Of a DNA stretch of 64,000 nucleotides, positions 17,484 through 27,808 are shown one piece after another. This DNA is from Arenibacter sp. F20364 (GTDB lineage Bacteria; Bacteroidota; Bacteroidia; Flavobacteriales; Flavobacteriaceae), in assembly GCF_023015905.1 (NCBI RefSeq), contig NZ_JALKBD010000012.1:97545-161544 (forward strand). Direction: 5' to 3'. The first letter of the stretch is position 1, and each line of letters starts with the position of its first letter. Under the pieces are notes generated by a model. It was not told where the DNA came from and did no database searches. It saw only the letters and a program-made list of their open reading frames with translations. The position numbers and the translations under genes are program-made.

Positions 17484-20150
17484 TTATATTCTGCTTAGAG
17501 AATAGGAAAAACCTTTTTTTGCTTCAAAAACAATACATTCTCCGTTACTACTGTCTATTTTAAAATCAAGCTGCTTTCCAGATTTATCAGAAACAATTTT
17601 CAATTTTTGACCCGGCCATGGATTCATCAGCTGGCAAATATTGTCTCTTTTAGAAAGTACTTTTAGATAAGTAATATCTCCATCGATCATTTCAGAAGAA
17701 ACTTCAAATCCACCTCTGGCCAGCATTTGTTTAAAGGCAACAGTTGTATTTTTAGGAACAGTAGGGAACAGATGTATGCGTCCGCTTCTTGAGTTTATGA
17801 GTCTTTCAGGCTCAAAAAAGAAAGCATCCCATCTAGTATCTAGATTGTCTAAAGGAACCGTTATATCTTCATCAATAGTTGGTGGCCATCCTTTACGTCC
17901 AAATTTAGACATGTGATACGTAAATACTCCGGCCCACCAAATATGTAAAACGTCTGGATCTTCTCCCAGTAAATGAAAAACCTGCCGATTGACCCGATGA
18001 CCCCACACATCCCGAGCAGTGTTAAGCGCTATTTCCTTATCCTTTGGTTCAGAATCAAGATTGATAAAATCTGCTACTGCAGTGGGATAGGCAACTGTTG
18101 CATTATTATAAGGGACTCTAAGTGAGCTTATTCCTTCAGCATCTGAAAATACAGCTCCACTTGGTCCTTTTTCCAGGTGAAAATCGACCATTTGACTTGC
18201 CCTTTTACGCCATTTTTTTGCTAGGTCCAAATCCCTGCCCAAGTATTCTGCTGCTTCTGCAGCTCTTATTAGGATCCATTTGAACATGGCTACACCCGCT
18301 ACATTATCTCTATTGTATTTGTATTGGTAGGTAAAACCAAAATGTTCTCCGCTGTGCGATGGAATTACGTGATATTTTCCATCTTCTCCCAAAGTCATAT
18401 ATTCAGAGACGAAAATGGCATGCTCTCTCAATGGAGGATAGAGGTACTCTTTAAGCACCTTTTCATCTCCGCCATAGTCCCAGGCATCCCAAGCACACTT
18501 AAGTAACTGCCCAGGTACCTCGGTACAAAAATCCAATATAGTATTAGTCCGCATAATTTCTTGAGGCTTAATTGGTCCCTGATATCCATGTGGCGGACCG
18601 AAAGCTCCATTTAGCCCATAAACCTCTTCAGTATACTGTTTAGTTGCTTCCAGCCAAAACTTTGGAAGCTTAATCTGATAATCTAGCATATCCAGCCTGT
18701 TCATTACAGCATAGTGCGTAAAATAGGTTTCGTTATAACACGAAAGCGTGTGCCACAGATTGTTAAAATCAACATCAAGATTTCCGTACCAGGCATCTGC
18801 CTCGAACTTCTCAGGATCAGGGGCACTCTCACGGGAATGCATCCCTACCCAACTATAATATAGATTAGGTATTCGCTTTTGAGCCCTCTCGGGTGTTCCA
18901 TCAAATATTCTTCCCTGCTCCCTTTGATTATAAAAATCCTTATACCAATCAGCATTCTCTGCGATAATACCCCGCATATTTTTAGCTTGAGCATCTTTAA
19001 GATTCTGTTTTGCAATTTTTACTAAATCATCGCCATCATTTGATGTTACTACAGTAAGAAAAATTGTAAATTCAGTATCATCTTTAGAATCTAATAGGGC
19101 ATCTACAGCATAACCTGGTGTGTCATCATAGATATTATCCATCATACCCAGTTCAGACGTTTTATCCATCTTTTTTTCAATACTATAAGATGCCCCATTG
19201 ATAACTCCCATCAACACATACTCAAACCCATCAGGGAAAGTGTGTTCCGCCGGCATTTTTTGAGATATCCAGAAGTAGCGTCCGTCTTGCTCCACCGCAG
19301 GTGGGGTTATTGGCTCACTAAGCTCAGGGTGTGCCTCATAGTCCCATCCCTCATTTTGTTCATAGATGATTTGATTGCTACCATCTATTTTTTTTACAGT
19401 GGCTTTACTATTTGGTTTGGTAACATCCTGATGTCTGAAAAGCCGAACTGAAGCTGGATTTTTTAAACCCTGAGCTTTAATGTTTACGGCCACAATATTT
19501 TCAGGCATCATTGTTAAATAAGTCAACGTAGCACTCGCCTGTGACTCTTCACCTATTTTGACGCTAACAGTTCCATCCTCAAAATTTAAGGTTCCGAAAA
19601 GATCATCTGGTATTTGAATACCATCAAGGTTAAATATAGCTTGACCAACCGGTTTCTGGATTGGAAAATCATAAGCTTTCCAGCCATAGCTTTGGTGAAG
19701 TTTACCATCTGAGGTACGAATCCAACCACCATCACGTGGGTTCCCACCATTATCTAACGCTTTCGTTTTTTCTTGAGTATAGGTGTTTTCAGGGTCAAAA
19801 AGCGTTTCTTCTACTTGATCTAGTGTGAGGATAGGTGTATTGGCAAATCTTCGGTCCCAAACATCCGTTTTCATAAAAGACAATACTTGTTTATTGTTTT
19901 TTCTCCATAATGCCACCTTCAATTGCTTGTTATTCATCTGGAATCCTCTGTCATGACGATTTGAGAATTGCTCGGGTGTCCATATAACATTTCCACTACT
20001 GTTGCTCACTGTTTCTGAAATGGGCAATGTGATTGATGTATTTTTTGCGGCCTCCCAATAGGTTGGCTCTTGATCCCATAAACGCGTTTGCGCATTGACT
20101 TCGGAATAGCTGAATAGGATAATAAAGAAAGGTATCAGTATTTTATTCAT
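17484..20150 (-). CDS. Putative (alpha/alpha)6-toroid glycosidase, GH95-like, family unassigned
   Basis: This 888-residue exported protein (signal IPFFIILFSYSEVNA) has an N-terminal beta-rich half and a helical half with repeated aromatic-rich helices, such as NNLWHTLSCYNETYF, EVPGQLLKCAWDAWDYG and IPSHSGEHFGF. The C-terminal beta domain (HLFPTVPKNTTVAF, ARGGFEVSSE) resembles the end of GH95 proteins. The canonical GH95 Asn pair ([11 protein letters not shown]) and SPENS motifs are not present, so it is not an ordinary GH95. Acidic candidates in SHSGEH and RNVxx-type positions need structural checking. It is co-transcribed with GH95 upstream and the SGNH esterase downstream. I regard it as a six-hairpin glycosidase of unknown specificity. 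Confidence 0.6.
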   Translation of the reverse strand: MNKILIPFFIILFSYSEVNAQTRLWDQEPTYWEAAKNTSITLPISETVSNSSGNVIWTPEQFSNRHDRGFQMNNKQLKVALWRKNNKQVLSFMKTDVWDRRFANTPILTLDQVEETLFDPENTYTQEKTKALDNGGNPRDGGWIRTSDGKLHQSYGWKAYDFPIQKPVGQAIFNLDGIQIPDDLFGTLNFEDGTVSVKIGEESQASATLTYLTMMPENIVAVNIKAQGLKNPASVRLFRHQDVTKPNSKATVKKIDGSNQIIYEQNEGWDYEAHPELSEPITPPAVEQDGRYFWISQKMPAEHTFPDGFEYVLMGVINGASYSIEKKMDKTSELGMMDNIYDDTPGYAVDALLDSKDDTEFTIFLTVVTSNDGDDLVKIAKQNLKDAQAKNMRGIIAENADWYKDFYNQREQGRIFDGTPERAQKRIPNLYYSWVGMHSRESAPDPEKFEADAWYGNLDVDFNNLWHTLSCYNETYFTHYAVMNRLDMLDYQIKLPKFWLEATKQYTEEVYGLNGAFGPPHGYQGPIKPQEIMRTNTILDFCTEVPGQLLKCAWDAWDYGGDEKVLKEYLYPPLREHAIFVSEYMTLGEDGKYHVIPSHSGEHFGFTYQYKYNRDNVAGVAMFKWILIRAAEAAEYLGRDLDLAKKWRKRASQMVDFHLEKGPSGAVFSDAEGISSLRVPYNNATVAYPTAVADFINLDSEPKDKEIALNTARDVWGHRVNRQVFHLLGEDPDVLHIWWAGVFTYHMSKFGRKGWPPTIDEDITVPLDNLDTRWDAFFFEPERLINSRSGRIHLFPTVPKNTTVAFKQMLARGGFEVSSEMIDGDITYLKVLSKRDNICQLMNPWPGQKLKIVSDKSGKQLDFKIDSSNGECIVFEAKKGFSYSLSRI

Positions 20151-20168
20151 GGTGTTTGACTGCTTTAT

Positions 20169-22571
20169 TTAGTTTTTAAAAGACAAGGTCTTAGTCTCTC
20201 CAGGCTGAAAATTTATCATTTCACTTTTATCACCCATAAATACCTCAACCTCCCCTCCAACCAGTGAAGTGATTCTTGCATCGGTGACCATTCCATCTTC
20301 CCATTCCATAGCTACTTCAAAATTACCTCGGGCTTTCAGTCCCTCTACTTTACCGTTTTTCCATTCCTCGGGCAAGGCGGGTAAGAGGTATATCTTTCCA
20401 GGTACATGAGATTGGATGAGCATCTCAGCCATACCGGCAGTACCCCCAAAATTCCCATCGATCTGAAAAATTCCCGGTGGATGTAGGTCGAAGAAGTTTG
20501 GGCCCAACTGCTCGCCTATGAGATCCTTCAAATGCACATGAGCCTGTTCTCCATTTCCAAGACGTGCGTAGAAATTAACTATCCAGGCTCTACTCCAGCC
20601 GGTTTGCCCTCCTCCGTCAGATAATCTGCGCTCTATGGTTTTCTTGGCTGCTTCAAATAGATCTGGTGTTTCTGGAGAAATTTCTGCTGAAGGATACAGC
20701 CCTAATAAGTGTGAAATATGCCGGTGTCCTGAATCTACTTCTTCATAATCTTCATACCACTCCTGTATCGTTCCATTTGCCCCAATCTTAGTAGGCGGCA
20801 ATCGTTTCATTGCAGCACGAACCTGTTCAGATAGTTCACTTATTCCCAATTGTTTCTCAGACTCTAGGCATGCTTCAAAAATGCTTCTTATGATTTGCAT
20901 ATCCATCGTTGCAGCTACGGTATTCAACTGTGGTTCTCCTGTAGCTGGATTTATATAGGAATTTTCCGGAGAGTATGAAGGCGCTGTAACTAATTCTCCC
21001 TTTTCATTTTCCTTTAAAAAATCCAGGATAAACCTTGAAGATCCTGAAATAATTGGATAAACAGATTCTCTAAGGTATTTTTCATCTTTAGTAAACTCAT
21101 AATGTCTCCAGAGTGAAAGTGACATCCAGGCACCTGCAAGCGGAAAGCAATATCCGTTTGCCACCTGTGATTTTTGAAATGAACCTTTTGGTGTTACCCT
21201 ACCAAATGGGTTTGTTGCGTGATGTGCCATCCACCCCTCTGAACCAATAAATTTTTGAGCAGGAACTTTACCTCTTTCAGCAATACCCTGCATAAAATTT
21301 GAAAGTGGAATTGTGGCTTCAGAAAGGTTACACGTCTCAACTGGCCAATAATTCATTTGTAAATTGATATTGAGATGAAAATCAGACTCCCAGGGTGCCC
21401 ACATCTTTTCACTCCATATCCCCTGCAGGCTGGAAGGCAATACAGCCCGGCGCATGCCGCTAGACATCATCAAATAACGACCGTATTGAAAGAAAAGTTG
21501 CTCAAGCCCCACATCTTCCTTTCCTTGCGATAGCCTTTCTAATCTATCTTTTGTTGAAAGACTATCTAGTGATTTGGCTTCAATCTCCAATTTCACCCGA
21601 TTAAAAATAGCAGCGTGCTCAGTGATTTGGTCTGATTTAATTCGATTATAAGGTTCCTTTAGTGCTGACTTGAGTTTGTTGATAGAATTTTGCTTTGCAT
21701 CAATACTCCTATCAAAGTTCATCTCTTCTAAATTATAGTCTGTTGCAGCGCTTGTAATAAGTGTGAATGAAGTACTATTTTCAATATTTAGCTTATTACC
21801 TGAAGCCTTGATTTCACCATTCTGATTAAGCACCCCGATGTGACTTGAAAATTTCATATGATGTCCTCCTTGACCCGATCCTCCTTTGTTGTCCTCATAA
21901 CCATTGGGGTCATCAAATATTTGACCAGTAACTTCAATGATTTGATTATTAATTACGCTAAGAGTTACATCCTTTTCTCTCTGAAAATTAATCTGTGTAG
22001 AAAGCGGCTCCCCATCAAGACTTTCAAACCGGTAAATCAAGACATCGTAATCAGCAGAAATGAAAGATTCCCGTTTAAAACGCTTTCCATCAACTACGTA
22101 CTCGATAGTCAAAATTCCGGTTTCTAAGTTGAGGTCCCGTTTGTAGGATTCTGGTGTACCGTTATGGCCGAATGTCAAAAATAACTTACCCAGTGGCTCG
22201 TATGATCTAAAGGCTGTAGGTGAAACAGCAAGATTACTCATAGCATAATCATAAGCTTCATCATAGCGTCCCTCAAGGTTTAACTCCTGAAATTTCTGGT
22301 AGTGTAAACCCACATTTTCAGGATATGGGTCTTCAGGCATTCCTGCCCAAAGACTTTCTTCATTAAGATATAGTTTCTCATTCCTTACTCCACCAAAAAC
22401 CATAGCGCCCAATCTTCCATTACCCAGAGGAAGCGCTTCAAGCCATTCCGTGGCTGGTTCATCATACCAAAGAGAGTGAGAAAGAACTACACTGTCTTCT
22501 TTTTGATTAGAGCATGATGCTAAAAAATAGCAAAATGCAATAATCGCGGGTTTAAAGTATTTTGTCATCAT
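20169..22571 (-). CDS. Glycoside hydrolase family 95 (alpha-L-fucosidase/galactosidase)
   Basis: This 800-residue lipoprotein ([12 protein letters not shown], Cys near 20) has the full GH95 layout: an N-terminal beta domain ([25 protein letters not shown]), an (alpha/alpha)6 barrel and a C-terminal beta domain. Catalytic blocks are intact: the two Asn in [12 protein letters not shown] near residue 400, Glu in SYSPENS near 535 and Asp in QIDGNFGG near 705. GH95 enzymes are inverting and cleave terminal alpha-1,2-L-fucose, with some acting on alpha-L-galactose. It starts a sub-operon, since a 111-bp gap precedes it on the minus strand. With the two GH29 genes it makes fucose the clearest predicted substrate sugar. 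Confidence 0.93.
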   Translation of the reverse strand: MMTKYFKPAIIAFCYFLASCSNQKEDSVVLSHSLWYDEPATEWLEALPLGNGRLGAMVFGGVRNEKLYLNEESLWAGMPEDPYPENVGLHYQKFQELNLEGRYDEAYDYAMSNLAVSPTAFRSYEPLGKLFLTFGHNGTPESYKRDLNLETGILTIEYVVDGKRFKRESFISADYDVLIYRFESLDGEPLSTQINFQREKDVTLSVINNQIIEVTGQIFDDPNGYEDNKGGSGQGGHHMKFSSHIGVLNQNGEIKASGNKLNIENSTSFTLITSAATDYNLEEMNFDRSIDAKQNSINKLKSALKEPYNRIKSDQITEHAAIFNRVKLEIEAKSLDSLSTKDRLERLSQGKEDVGLEQLFFQYGRYLMMSSGMRRAVLPSSLQGIWSEKMWAPWESDFHLNINLQMNYWPVETCNLSEATIPLSNFMQGIAERGKVPAQKFIGSEGWMAHHATNPFGRVTPKGSFQKSQVANGYCFPLAGAWMSLSLWRHYEFTKDEKYLRESVYPIISGSSRFILDFLKENEKGELVTAPSYSPENSYINPATGEPQLNTVAATMDMQIIRSIFEACLESEKQLGISELSEQVRAAMKRLPPTKIGANGTIQEWYEDYEEVDSGHRHISHLLGLYPSAEISPETPDLFEAAKKTIERRLSDGGGQTGWSRAWIVNFYARLGNGEQAHVHLKDLIGEQLGPNFFDLHPPGIFQIDGNFGGTAGMAEMLIQSHVPGKIYLLPALPEEWKNGKVEGLKARGNFEVAMEWEDGMVTDARITSLVGGEVEVFMGDKSEMINFQPGETKTLSFKN

Positions 22572-22682
22572 AATTTATGTTCAAAATATTATTACTCAAT
22601 TTAAAAGCTATCTCATTGCAGACCTAGTTTAAATCTGTACTCATTAAAAATGAATGTCTGTTAGGGGATATTATGCTGCGAA

Positions 22683-24116
22683 TTATTTTGAATCATCCTC
22701 CCAGTCATCAGTTCTAAATGAAGAAGCGGGTATACCATATCTATTATACAAATCCCCTACAACAAAATCCTTAAATGCATATCGCACCGCAACAGGCTTC
22801 TTTACCTCTGGACTTGACAGCAACATTACTTTTGTTTTCCAATCGTACCTGGCAGAGGCGGGATGAAACTCCTTATTTGCTCCTGCTATTTCAAAAAGAT
22901 TAAAACCTTTGCCATAATTGGTAATGCCTCCATCATCATTTATAAAAGTTAGGTGTACCACAGAACCGTCAATGGTCATTTCATCTAGTTCCGGTCCTCT
23001 ACTAACTATTCCTTTTATACCATATGTCTCTTTTAAAGCATAATAAGCGAGGCGTTGACCGGCCTCAACCTTGTTGGCAGGATGGATGTCTTTTTCTTCG
23101 CCAGTATCCATCAATGATACCATTCCCGAATTGGGTATTTGTTTGGAAGCCTTATATTGAGCTTCTCTTAAAAATGCGGAATTTATTTCGGGTTCTTTAT
23201 AATCAAAAGGTGCTACCTGGCAGTAATAAAATGGGAACTCACCTATACTCCAACGCTCCCTCCAACGCTTGACCATAAGCTCCATTAGGTTATCATAGAT
23301 TTCAGGTTCCTTTCTGTTACTTTCTCCCTGATACCAAATAACTCCTTGTATTTTAAACTCGAGCATAGGGTTTATCATGGCGTTAAATAATGCAGATGAC
23401 CTGTTTTGACTGATTTTTTCACTATGATCTTCTAAGATTGAAGGATCGAAGGATTTTAAACCAGCTTCATCGATCCATGCTTGAATCCGAGTCCCTCCCC
23501 AATTAGACGAAATCAAGCCAATGGGAACATTAAGCGTTTCATATAACATCTTACCAAAATAATATCCTACGGCACTAAATTCCCCGGCTGATTCAGGACC
23601 ACACTCCTTCCAGTCTGCCACAAAATCATCTTGTGGCTCATAGCTCTTAGCTTGTTCTACATTGAATAATCGAATAGTAGGCTGGTTTGCTTGAAGCAAC
23701 AGATTGTTTGGGTTTGGAGAGGTAGGACTTCCTGTCCTAACCAGGTCCCACTCCATATTAGACTGCCCGGAACACACCCAAACTTCCCCTATCAATACAT
23801 TTTCAAGGGTTACGATTTCTTTTCCATCTGAAATATCAACCTGATAAGGCCCCCCGGCTTCGGGGGTCTTAACCTTGAGTTTCCAGTTACCCTCCTTATC
23901 TGATTGGGTCGTATACGTACTCCCATTCCAGGAAGTAGTAATAACTATGTCATCTGTAGCTTTTCCTCTACCCCAAATGGAAACATCGCTATTACGCTGA
24001 AGTACCATATTGCTTCCAAAGATTGAAGGCAAATGCACTTGTGCTTGAATCTGAAAGGATATCAACAGGCATAAAACGAAGCCTATATGTAGTCCTATTG
24101 TTGATCGTTTTGTCAT
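22683..24116 (-). CDS. Sialate O-acetylesterase-family carbohydrate esterase
   Basis: This 477-residue exported protein (LCLLISFQIQAQ signal) begins with a beta domain (LPSIFGSNMVLQR...SIWGRG), as in sialate O-acetylesterases. It has the nucleophile Ser in CSGQSNMEWDL near residue 119, the WYQGESN block near 280 and the Asp-His pair in EKDIHPANK near 345. These enzymes remove O-acetyl groups from sugars; in PULs the target is usually a plant, algal or bacterial glycan rather than sialic acid. A truncated relative lies at 11818-12375. It ends a six-gene run of tightly spaced esterase, beta-helix and fucosidase genes. Confidence 0.88.
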   Translation of the reverse strand: MTKRSTIGLHIGFVLCLLISFQIQAQVHLPSIFGSNMVLQRNSDVSIWGRGKATDDIVITTSWNGSTYTTQSDKEGNWKLKVKTPEAGGPYQVDISDGKEIVTLENVLIGEVWVCSGQSNMEWDLVRTGSPTSPNPNNLLLQANQPTIRLFNVEQAKSYEPQDDFVADWKECGPESAGEFSAVGYYFGKMLYETLNVPIGLISSNWGGTRIQAWIDEAGLKSFDPSILEDHSEKISQNRSSALFNAMINPMLEFKIQGVIWYQGESNRKEPEIYDNLMELMVKRWRERWSIGEFPFYYCQVAPFDYKEPEINSAFLREAQYKASKQIPNSGMVSLMDTGEEKDIHPANKVEAGQRLAYYALKETYGIKGIVSRGPELDEMTIDGSVVHLTFINDDGGITNYGKGFNLFEIAGANKEFHPASARYDWKTKVMLLSSPEVKKPVAVRYAFKDFVVGDLYNRYGIPASSFRTDDWEDDSK

Positions 24117-24119
24117 AAA

Positions 24120-25001
24120 TTATTTGGTTTTATTTGTCATTGTTTTAAGCATCTCCTCAGCATATCGCTTTCCCAATTTACGCTGGGCTACAGAATTGAA
24201 TTGAAGATTATCACCTTTGTGATCCAATCCTTTTGAAGAGACCCAATAGGTATTCTTATCATTTTCTGCCACGGATCTAATCACTTGATTAATTCTCTGA
24301 AATTTGAAGGCTTTCTCTTCTGGCTTTGCAAACCGACCCAATTCTCCCATCACGATGGGAAGGTCGGCATCACCTACTTCAGCTCTAAAAATCTCAAATA
24401 AGCTATTGACTGCTTTATTGTAAACAGGGATATCCTTTTCATTTGCATTGCTTTCGCCCTGGTGCCAAAGAATACCTTTAATCTCACCTCGTGCTTTAGC
24501 CAGGTCAACTTTCTGTTTAAAGTTCCTCAACAATTTTACCCCACGATGTTCTGAATCTTCATCTAGCCATTTATAGATAGAACTTCCGCCAACAGCACAA
24601 GGAACTAAAGCTATGGTAACTGAATCAGGAACATGCTTCAACATTTCCCGAGCAAAGCTCATCCCACAGTCCAGACCGCTATTTTCATAAAAATGAAGCG
24701 GTTCTTTAGCTAAAACCCAATTGTTCTGACTGTCTATACTCAAAATTCGAGGGTTACTTATGGTGTCCTGAGCCTCAATAGCACCACGACCCGCCATATT
24801 AGATTGGCCTGCCATTAAATAGACCCAAACTGTTTGTTCTGGATTTTTCTCTAGCGGCTCATTATTTCCTTGAAGGTTGTTTTTTGAAACATTGCACGAA
24901 CTTAACATCAAGATGAGCACATACAATGGCAACAGGTTTAGGCTAGATTCAAACCACTTCCAAACTCTGAAATCGTAAATACTAAGTTTATTTATCGCCA
25001 T
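24120..25001 (-). CDS. SASA-type esterase-like lipoprotein with altered catalytic His position
   Basis: This 293-residue protein has a lipoprotein signal (YVLILMLSSCNVS, Cys near 36) and the SASA/CE6-like SGNH fold: LMAGQSNMAGRG with Ser near 66 and ILWHQGESNAN near 180. The C-terminal block reads KGDNLQFNSVAQRKLGKRYA, where relatives usually have D-x-x-His-F; here the His position is Gln (codon at 24201-24203). It is 3 bp from the next esterase gene and overlaps the upstream beta-helix gene by one base. It may be an impaired esterase, a binding protein, or use another residue. The family call is firm, activity less so. Confidence 0.78.
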   Translation of the reverse strand: MAINKLSIYDFRVWKWFESSLNLLPLYVLILMLSSCNVSKNNLQGNNEPLEKNPEQTVWVYLMAGQSNMAGRGAIEAQDTISNPRILSIDSQNNWVLAKEPLHFYENSGLDCGMSFAREMLKHVPDSVTIALVPCAVGGSSIYKWLDEDSEHRGVKLLRNFKQKVDLAKARGEIKGILWHQGESNANEKDIPVYNKAVNSLFEIFRAEVGDADLPIVMGELGRFAKPEEKAFKFQRINQVIRSVAENDKNTYWVSSKGLDHKGDNLQFNSVAQRKLGKRYAEEMLKTMTNKTK

Positions 25002-26461
25002 TATTTCAAGCCTGTAAGATCAGAGTTAATAGAGATGATGCCTCCGTCATTTTTGATGACTGCTTTAAAATCTTCTGAAATCTCAATGTTGTTGTCCATA
25101 TTCAGAATGATCTCTTTTCCTTCTACTCGATTTTCTACAAGCGTCATTTCTCCTTTCTTATTCAACGTGTTGCCGTAGAAATTGACGAATGTTTTTCCAT
25201 AGTCTGGTACGTAGCCTTTTTTACCATGGAAGAGAATTCCAGAATTTCTTAAACTACAGTTCGTAATGGTAAATAAATCTACTGGTGTGTTGACTTTTAC
25301 AAAAGGTAATTCCCCATCGTGTAACACCTTTACATTATCAAATAATAATTGCTCTTGCTGAGGAATGTCTGCTCCTGGATAATAAGATCTACTCCAGCTA
25401 CTGTTGTCAAAATGGATGGAAAAACTACTTCTTGGCTTTTCAAGAAAAATATCACGATAAACTACGTTTCTTACTCCTGCGGTGTACTCCACATCGTCTT
25501 GCATCATCACCCATTTGATGCCATCCAGAACCACTATACCTTCTGTATGAGTAGGTCTTGTTTTGGTTTTCCAGGTACCTTTAATTGGCTTTCCATCGTC
25601 TCCCATTCCATCTACACGGTAGATTCTTCCGTCAGAAACTACTGCATCTGCATTTTGTAGTTCTAATCCTTCTTCCCAGTCTATCCATCCCCCGGCTAAA
25701 ATGCGGCAGAAATAACCAACTACAGGTTGCCCTTCTAAAGAAAGGTCATTACAATTTTCTATTACACCATTTTCAATCCAACCAACTTCTGGATTGGAGT
25801 TGGCATAATCGTGAGCATTGAGTGCCAGAGCATCGTCAAGTGTTTTAAAGGTAGCATTGGATATTTTGAAACGATTACCTCTTCCCAGATGTATCCCGTC
25901 TTTATCACCTTCTAGAATGGTGTCATCTATGAGTAGATCTTCAAAAGTACAAACATGGATACTGAACTGAACTCCCTCAATATCATAGCATCGAAAACCT
26001 TCTATTTTCAGATCTTTTACGTAGAAGAATGCGAGCTGTCCCCTGAGTCCAAAAACTTCAATGTACCGCTTTACCACACCGTTTACGCTTATGTGAAGCC
26101 CTTTGACAGATATGTGTTCGTCATAGGTTCGAGTAAGGGCACCCTTATTCAAAAGCACGTGGGAAAAAAGCCCTTCTTCGTTAACTTTCTGGAGTATGAC
26201 ACCTTTGCCGAATTCGATAGAGGTATTACTCCCTATATAACTCGTCCCAGCTACCTTATATGTACTAGGCTCGCTTACAAGAATTGTACCTCCTTGATCT
26301 AATGCTTTTTGTAGGGCCTTCACATTTGCAATGCCCGAAGCTTTTGGAGAGAAACCAAAATCTACAGCATTAGTAAATGCTGATTGCTGGCCATGGCCCA
26401 CTTTGATTGCGGTAAGCATTAGTATTAATAAGGGTCTTATTCGCATTACTTTCATTTTCAT
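25001..26461 (-). CDS. Right-handed beta-helix protein, pectate-lyase/GH28-like (copy 2)
   Basis: This 486-residue exported protein (LLILMLTAIKVGHG signal) is a parallel beta-helix of the pectate-lyase superfamily. It starts with a FGFSPKASG...ALQKALDQGGTILV block typical of Pectate_lyase_3 domains. A GDKDGIHLGRG segment and TLDDALALNAHDY (residues about 185-215) resemble the NTDG and DD blocks of GH28 polygalacturonases, but the RIK motif is not seen. It is nearly a duplicate of the product of 29751-31250, and the C-terminal 45 residues differ most. It probably depolymerises or debranches the target glycan. A lyase, hydrolase or binding function cannot be separated by eye. Confidence 0.7.
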   Translation of the reverse strand: MKMKVMRIRPLLILMLTAIKVGHGQQSAFTNAVDFGFSPKASGIANVKALQKALDQGGTILVSEPSTYKVAGTSYIGSNTSIEFGKGVILQKVNEEGLFSHVLLNKGALTRTYDEHISVKGLHISVNGVVKRYIEVFGLRGQLAFFYVKDLKIEGFRCYDIEGVQFSIHVCTFEDLLIDDTILEGDKDGIHLGRGNRFKISNATFKTLDDALALNAHDYANSNPEVGWIENGVIENCNDLSLEGQPVVGYFCRILAGGWIDWEEGLELQNADAVVSDGRIYRVDGMGDDGKPIKGTWKTKTRPTHTEGIVVLDGIKWVMMQDDVEYTAGVRNVVYRDIFLEKPRSSFSIHFDNSSWSRSYYPGADIPQQEQLLFDNVKVLHDGELPFVKVNTPVDLFTITNCSLRNSGILFHGKKGYVPDYGKTFVNFYGNTLNKKGEMTLVENRVEGKEIILNMDNNIEISEDFKAVIKNDGGIISINSDLTGLK

Positions 26462-26482
26462 TGTTTCGATTATATTTATATA

Positions 26483-27808
26483 CTACTTGTCGGAATTGAA
26501 TTCCACATCCTCCAGCTTCACCACGATGGGATTGGGCCACTTTCTGTCATTATAGATCCTATGGGAACGCATGACGGATATTTCAAGTCCCGCACCGGTG
26601 TTTTTGATAGTTGGAGCTGGATCTACATCAGGATTATATTCGAGCACCTGACTATTTTGTCCCAGAATCGAAATTTTTGCGTTCTTTCCTGCCTCAAGTG
26701 ATTTTATAGTACGCACTTTTCGCTCTCCGAACGGCCATGATTCCTCCACCAGAAAAGCATAGACAGTATGTTCTCCTTTCTTTTTCAGGAACCAGATATT
26801 ATCTTCTCTGACAATATCCAAAGGCTCGGTATCGACAAAGGCTTCCCGGTTGATGAACATCCAAAGGGAAACTTTATTCAATCCTGCTTCCTGCTCCCAG
26901 GGAAATCGTCCTTTCTCGTCCGGACCGAAGTTGAGTAGAAAATTTCCTCCTTTGGCCCTGATGTCAATGAGCTTTTTGATACAGTCATTAGCTGTTTTGT
27001 AATTTTCATTGGATGGTCTGAACTGCCACTGGTCCCCAAAGGTGTAGTTGGCTTCCCACGGTGCAGGTAACGGCTCGTCTGGGGTAAACTGCTCGGGGGT
27101 TTCCATCGCACCTCTTGTCACTACCACGTCTGGATCCATCTGCCAGCAAACCTTGGCCAGCTCCGTCTTGGCGTACTGTTCCCTACCATCCAGAAAAATG
27201 ATATCGATCTTTCCATAGTTGGTCATTAGTTCCCTCATCTGCTCCTTCACGTACTTGTTCAATGGCTCATTGCCCGAAGCAAGGGCTTCCGGTCGATCCC
27301 GTGAGATAGGCACACCCTGTTCGTACAAGAAGTAAAAGTCGTCCGGTGAATAGTAAAAACCGATGGCCAGCCCTTCGGCTCGGAAAGCATCCACGATCTG
27401 CTTGGTAATATCCTTCCCGTAAGGAGTGTTCATGATATCAAAATCCGTGGTCTTAGTATCGAACATGCAAAAGCCGTTGTGGTGCTTGGTGGTGAAAACC
27501 ACATATTTCATGCCTGCCAGCTTAGCGGCCCTTGCCCATTCATTTGCATTAAACTCATCGGGATCGAAGGTCTTGGGAAGCTCGTTCACATATCGGTCCA
27601 AATAGTCATCCGATGCCCCCACCATACTGTGGCTTATGACCAAGCCAAGCTGCACGTCCATACTCCAATGGATGAACATCCCGAACCCCAGCTCGCTGAA
27701 CCAGGCTTCTCGCTCGGGTTTGTTAAGGTTTAGAATTTTATCTTGGCTCATTACCTGACTGCCTATTAGTAGCAATAGCAGTACTGTCATTTGTTGCATC
27801 TTCTTCAT
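26483..27808 (-). CDS. GH29 alpha-L-fucosidase (copy 1)
   Basis: This 441-residue exported enzyme (TVLLLLLIGSQVMSQ signal) has the GH29 TIM barrel: FGMFIHWSMDVQ near residue 42, YVVFTTKHHNGFCMFD near 105, then IDIIFLDGREQY with the likely nucleophile Asp near 204, and LLNFGPDEKG near 293. GH29 enzymes are retaining and release terminal alpha-L-fucose. The protein is short and ends soon after a small beta domain. A close paralog is encoded at 38681-39997. It overlaps the upstream 641-residue gene by 4 bp and is in one operon with both beta-helix proteins. Confidence 0.9.
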   Translation of the reverse strand: MKKMQQMTVLLLLLIGSQVMSQDKILNLNKPEREAWFSELGFGMFIHWSMDVQLGLVISHSMVGASDDYLDRYVNELPKTFDPDEFNANEWARAAKLAGMKYVVFTTKHHNGFCMFDTKTTDFDIMNTPYGKDITKQIVDAFRAEGLAIGFYYSPDDFYFLYEQGVPISRDRPEALASGNEPLNKYVKEQMRELMTNYGKIDIIFLDGREQYAKTELAKVCWQMDPDVVVTRGAMETPEQFTPDEPLPAPWEANYTFGDQWQFRPSNENYKTANDCIKKLIDIRAKGGNFLLNFGPDEKGRFPWEQEAGLNKVSLWMFINREAFVDTEPLDIVREDNIWFLKKKGEHTVYAFLVEESWPFGERKVRTIKSLEAGKNAKISILGQNSQVLEYNPDVDPAPTIKNTGAGLEISVMRSHRIYNDRKWPNPIVVKLEDVEFNSDK

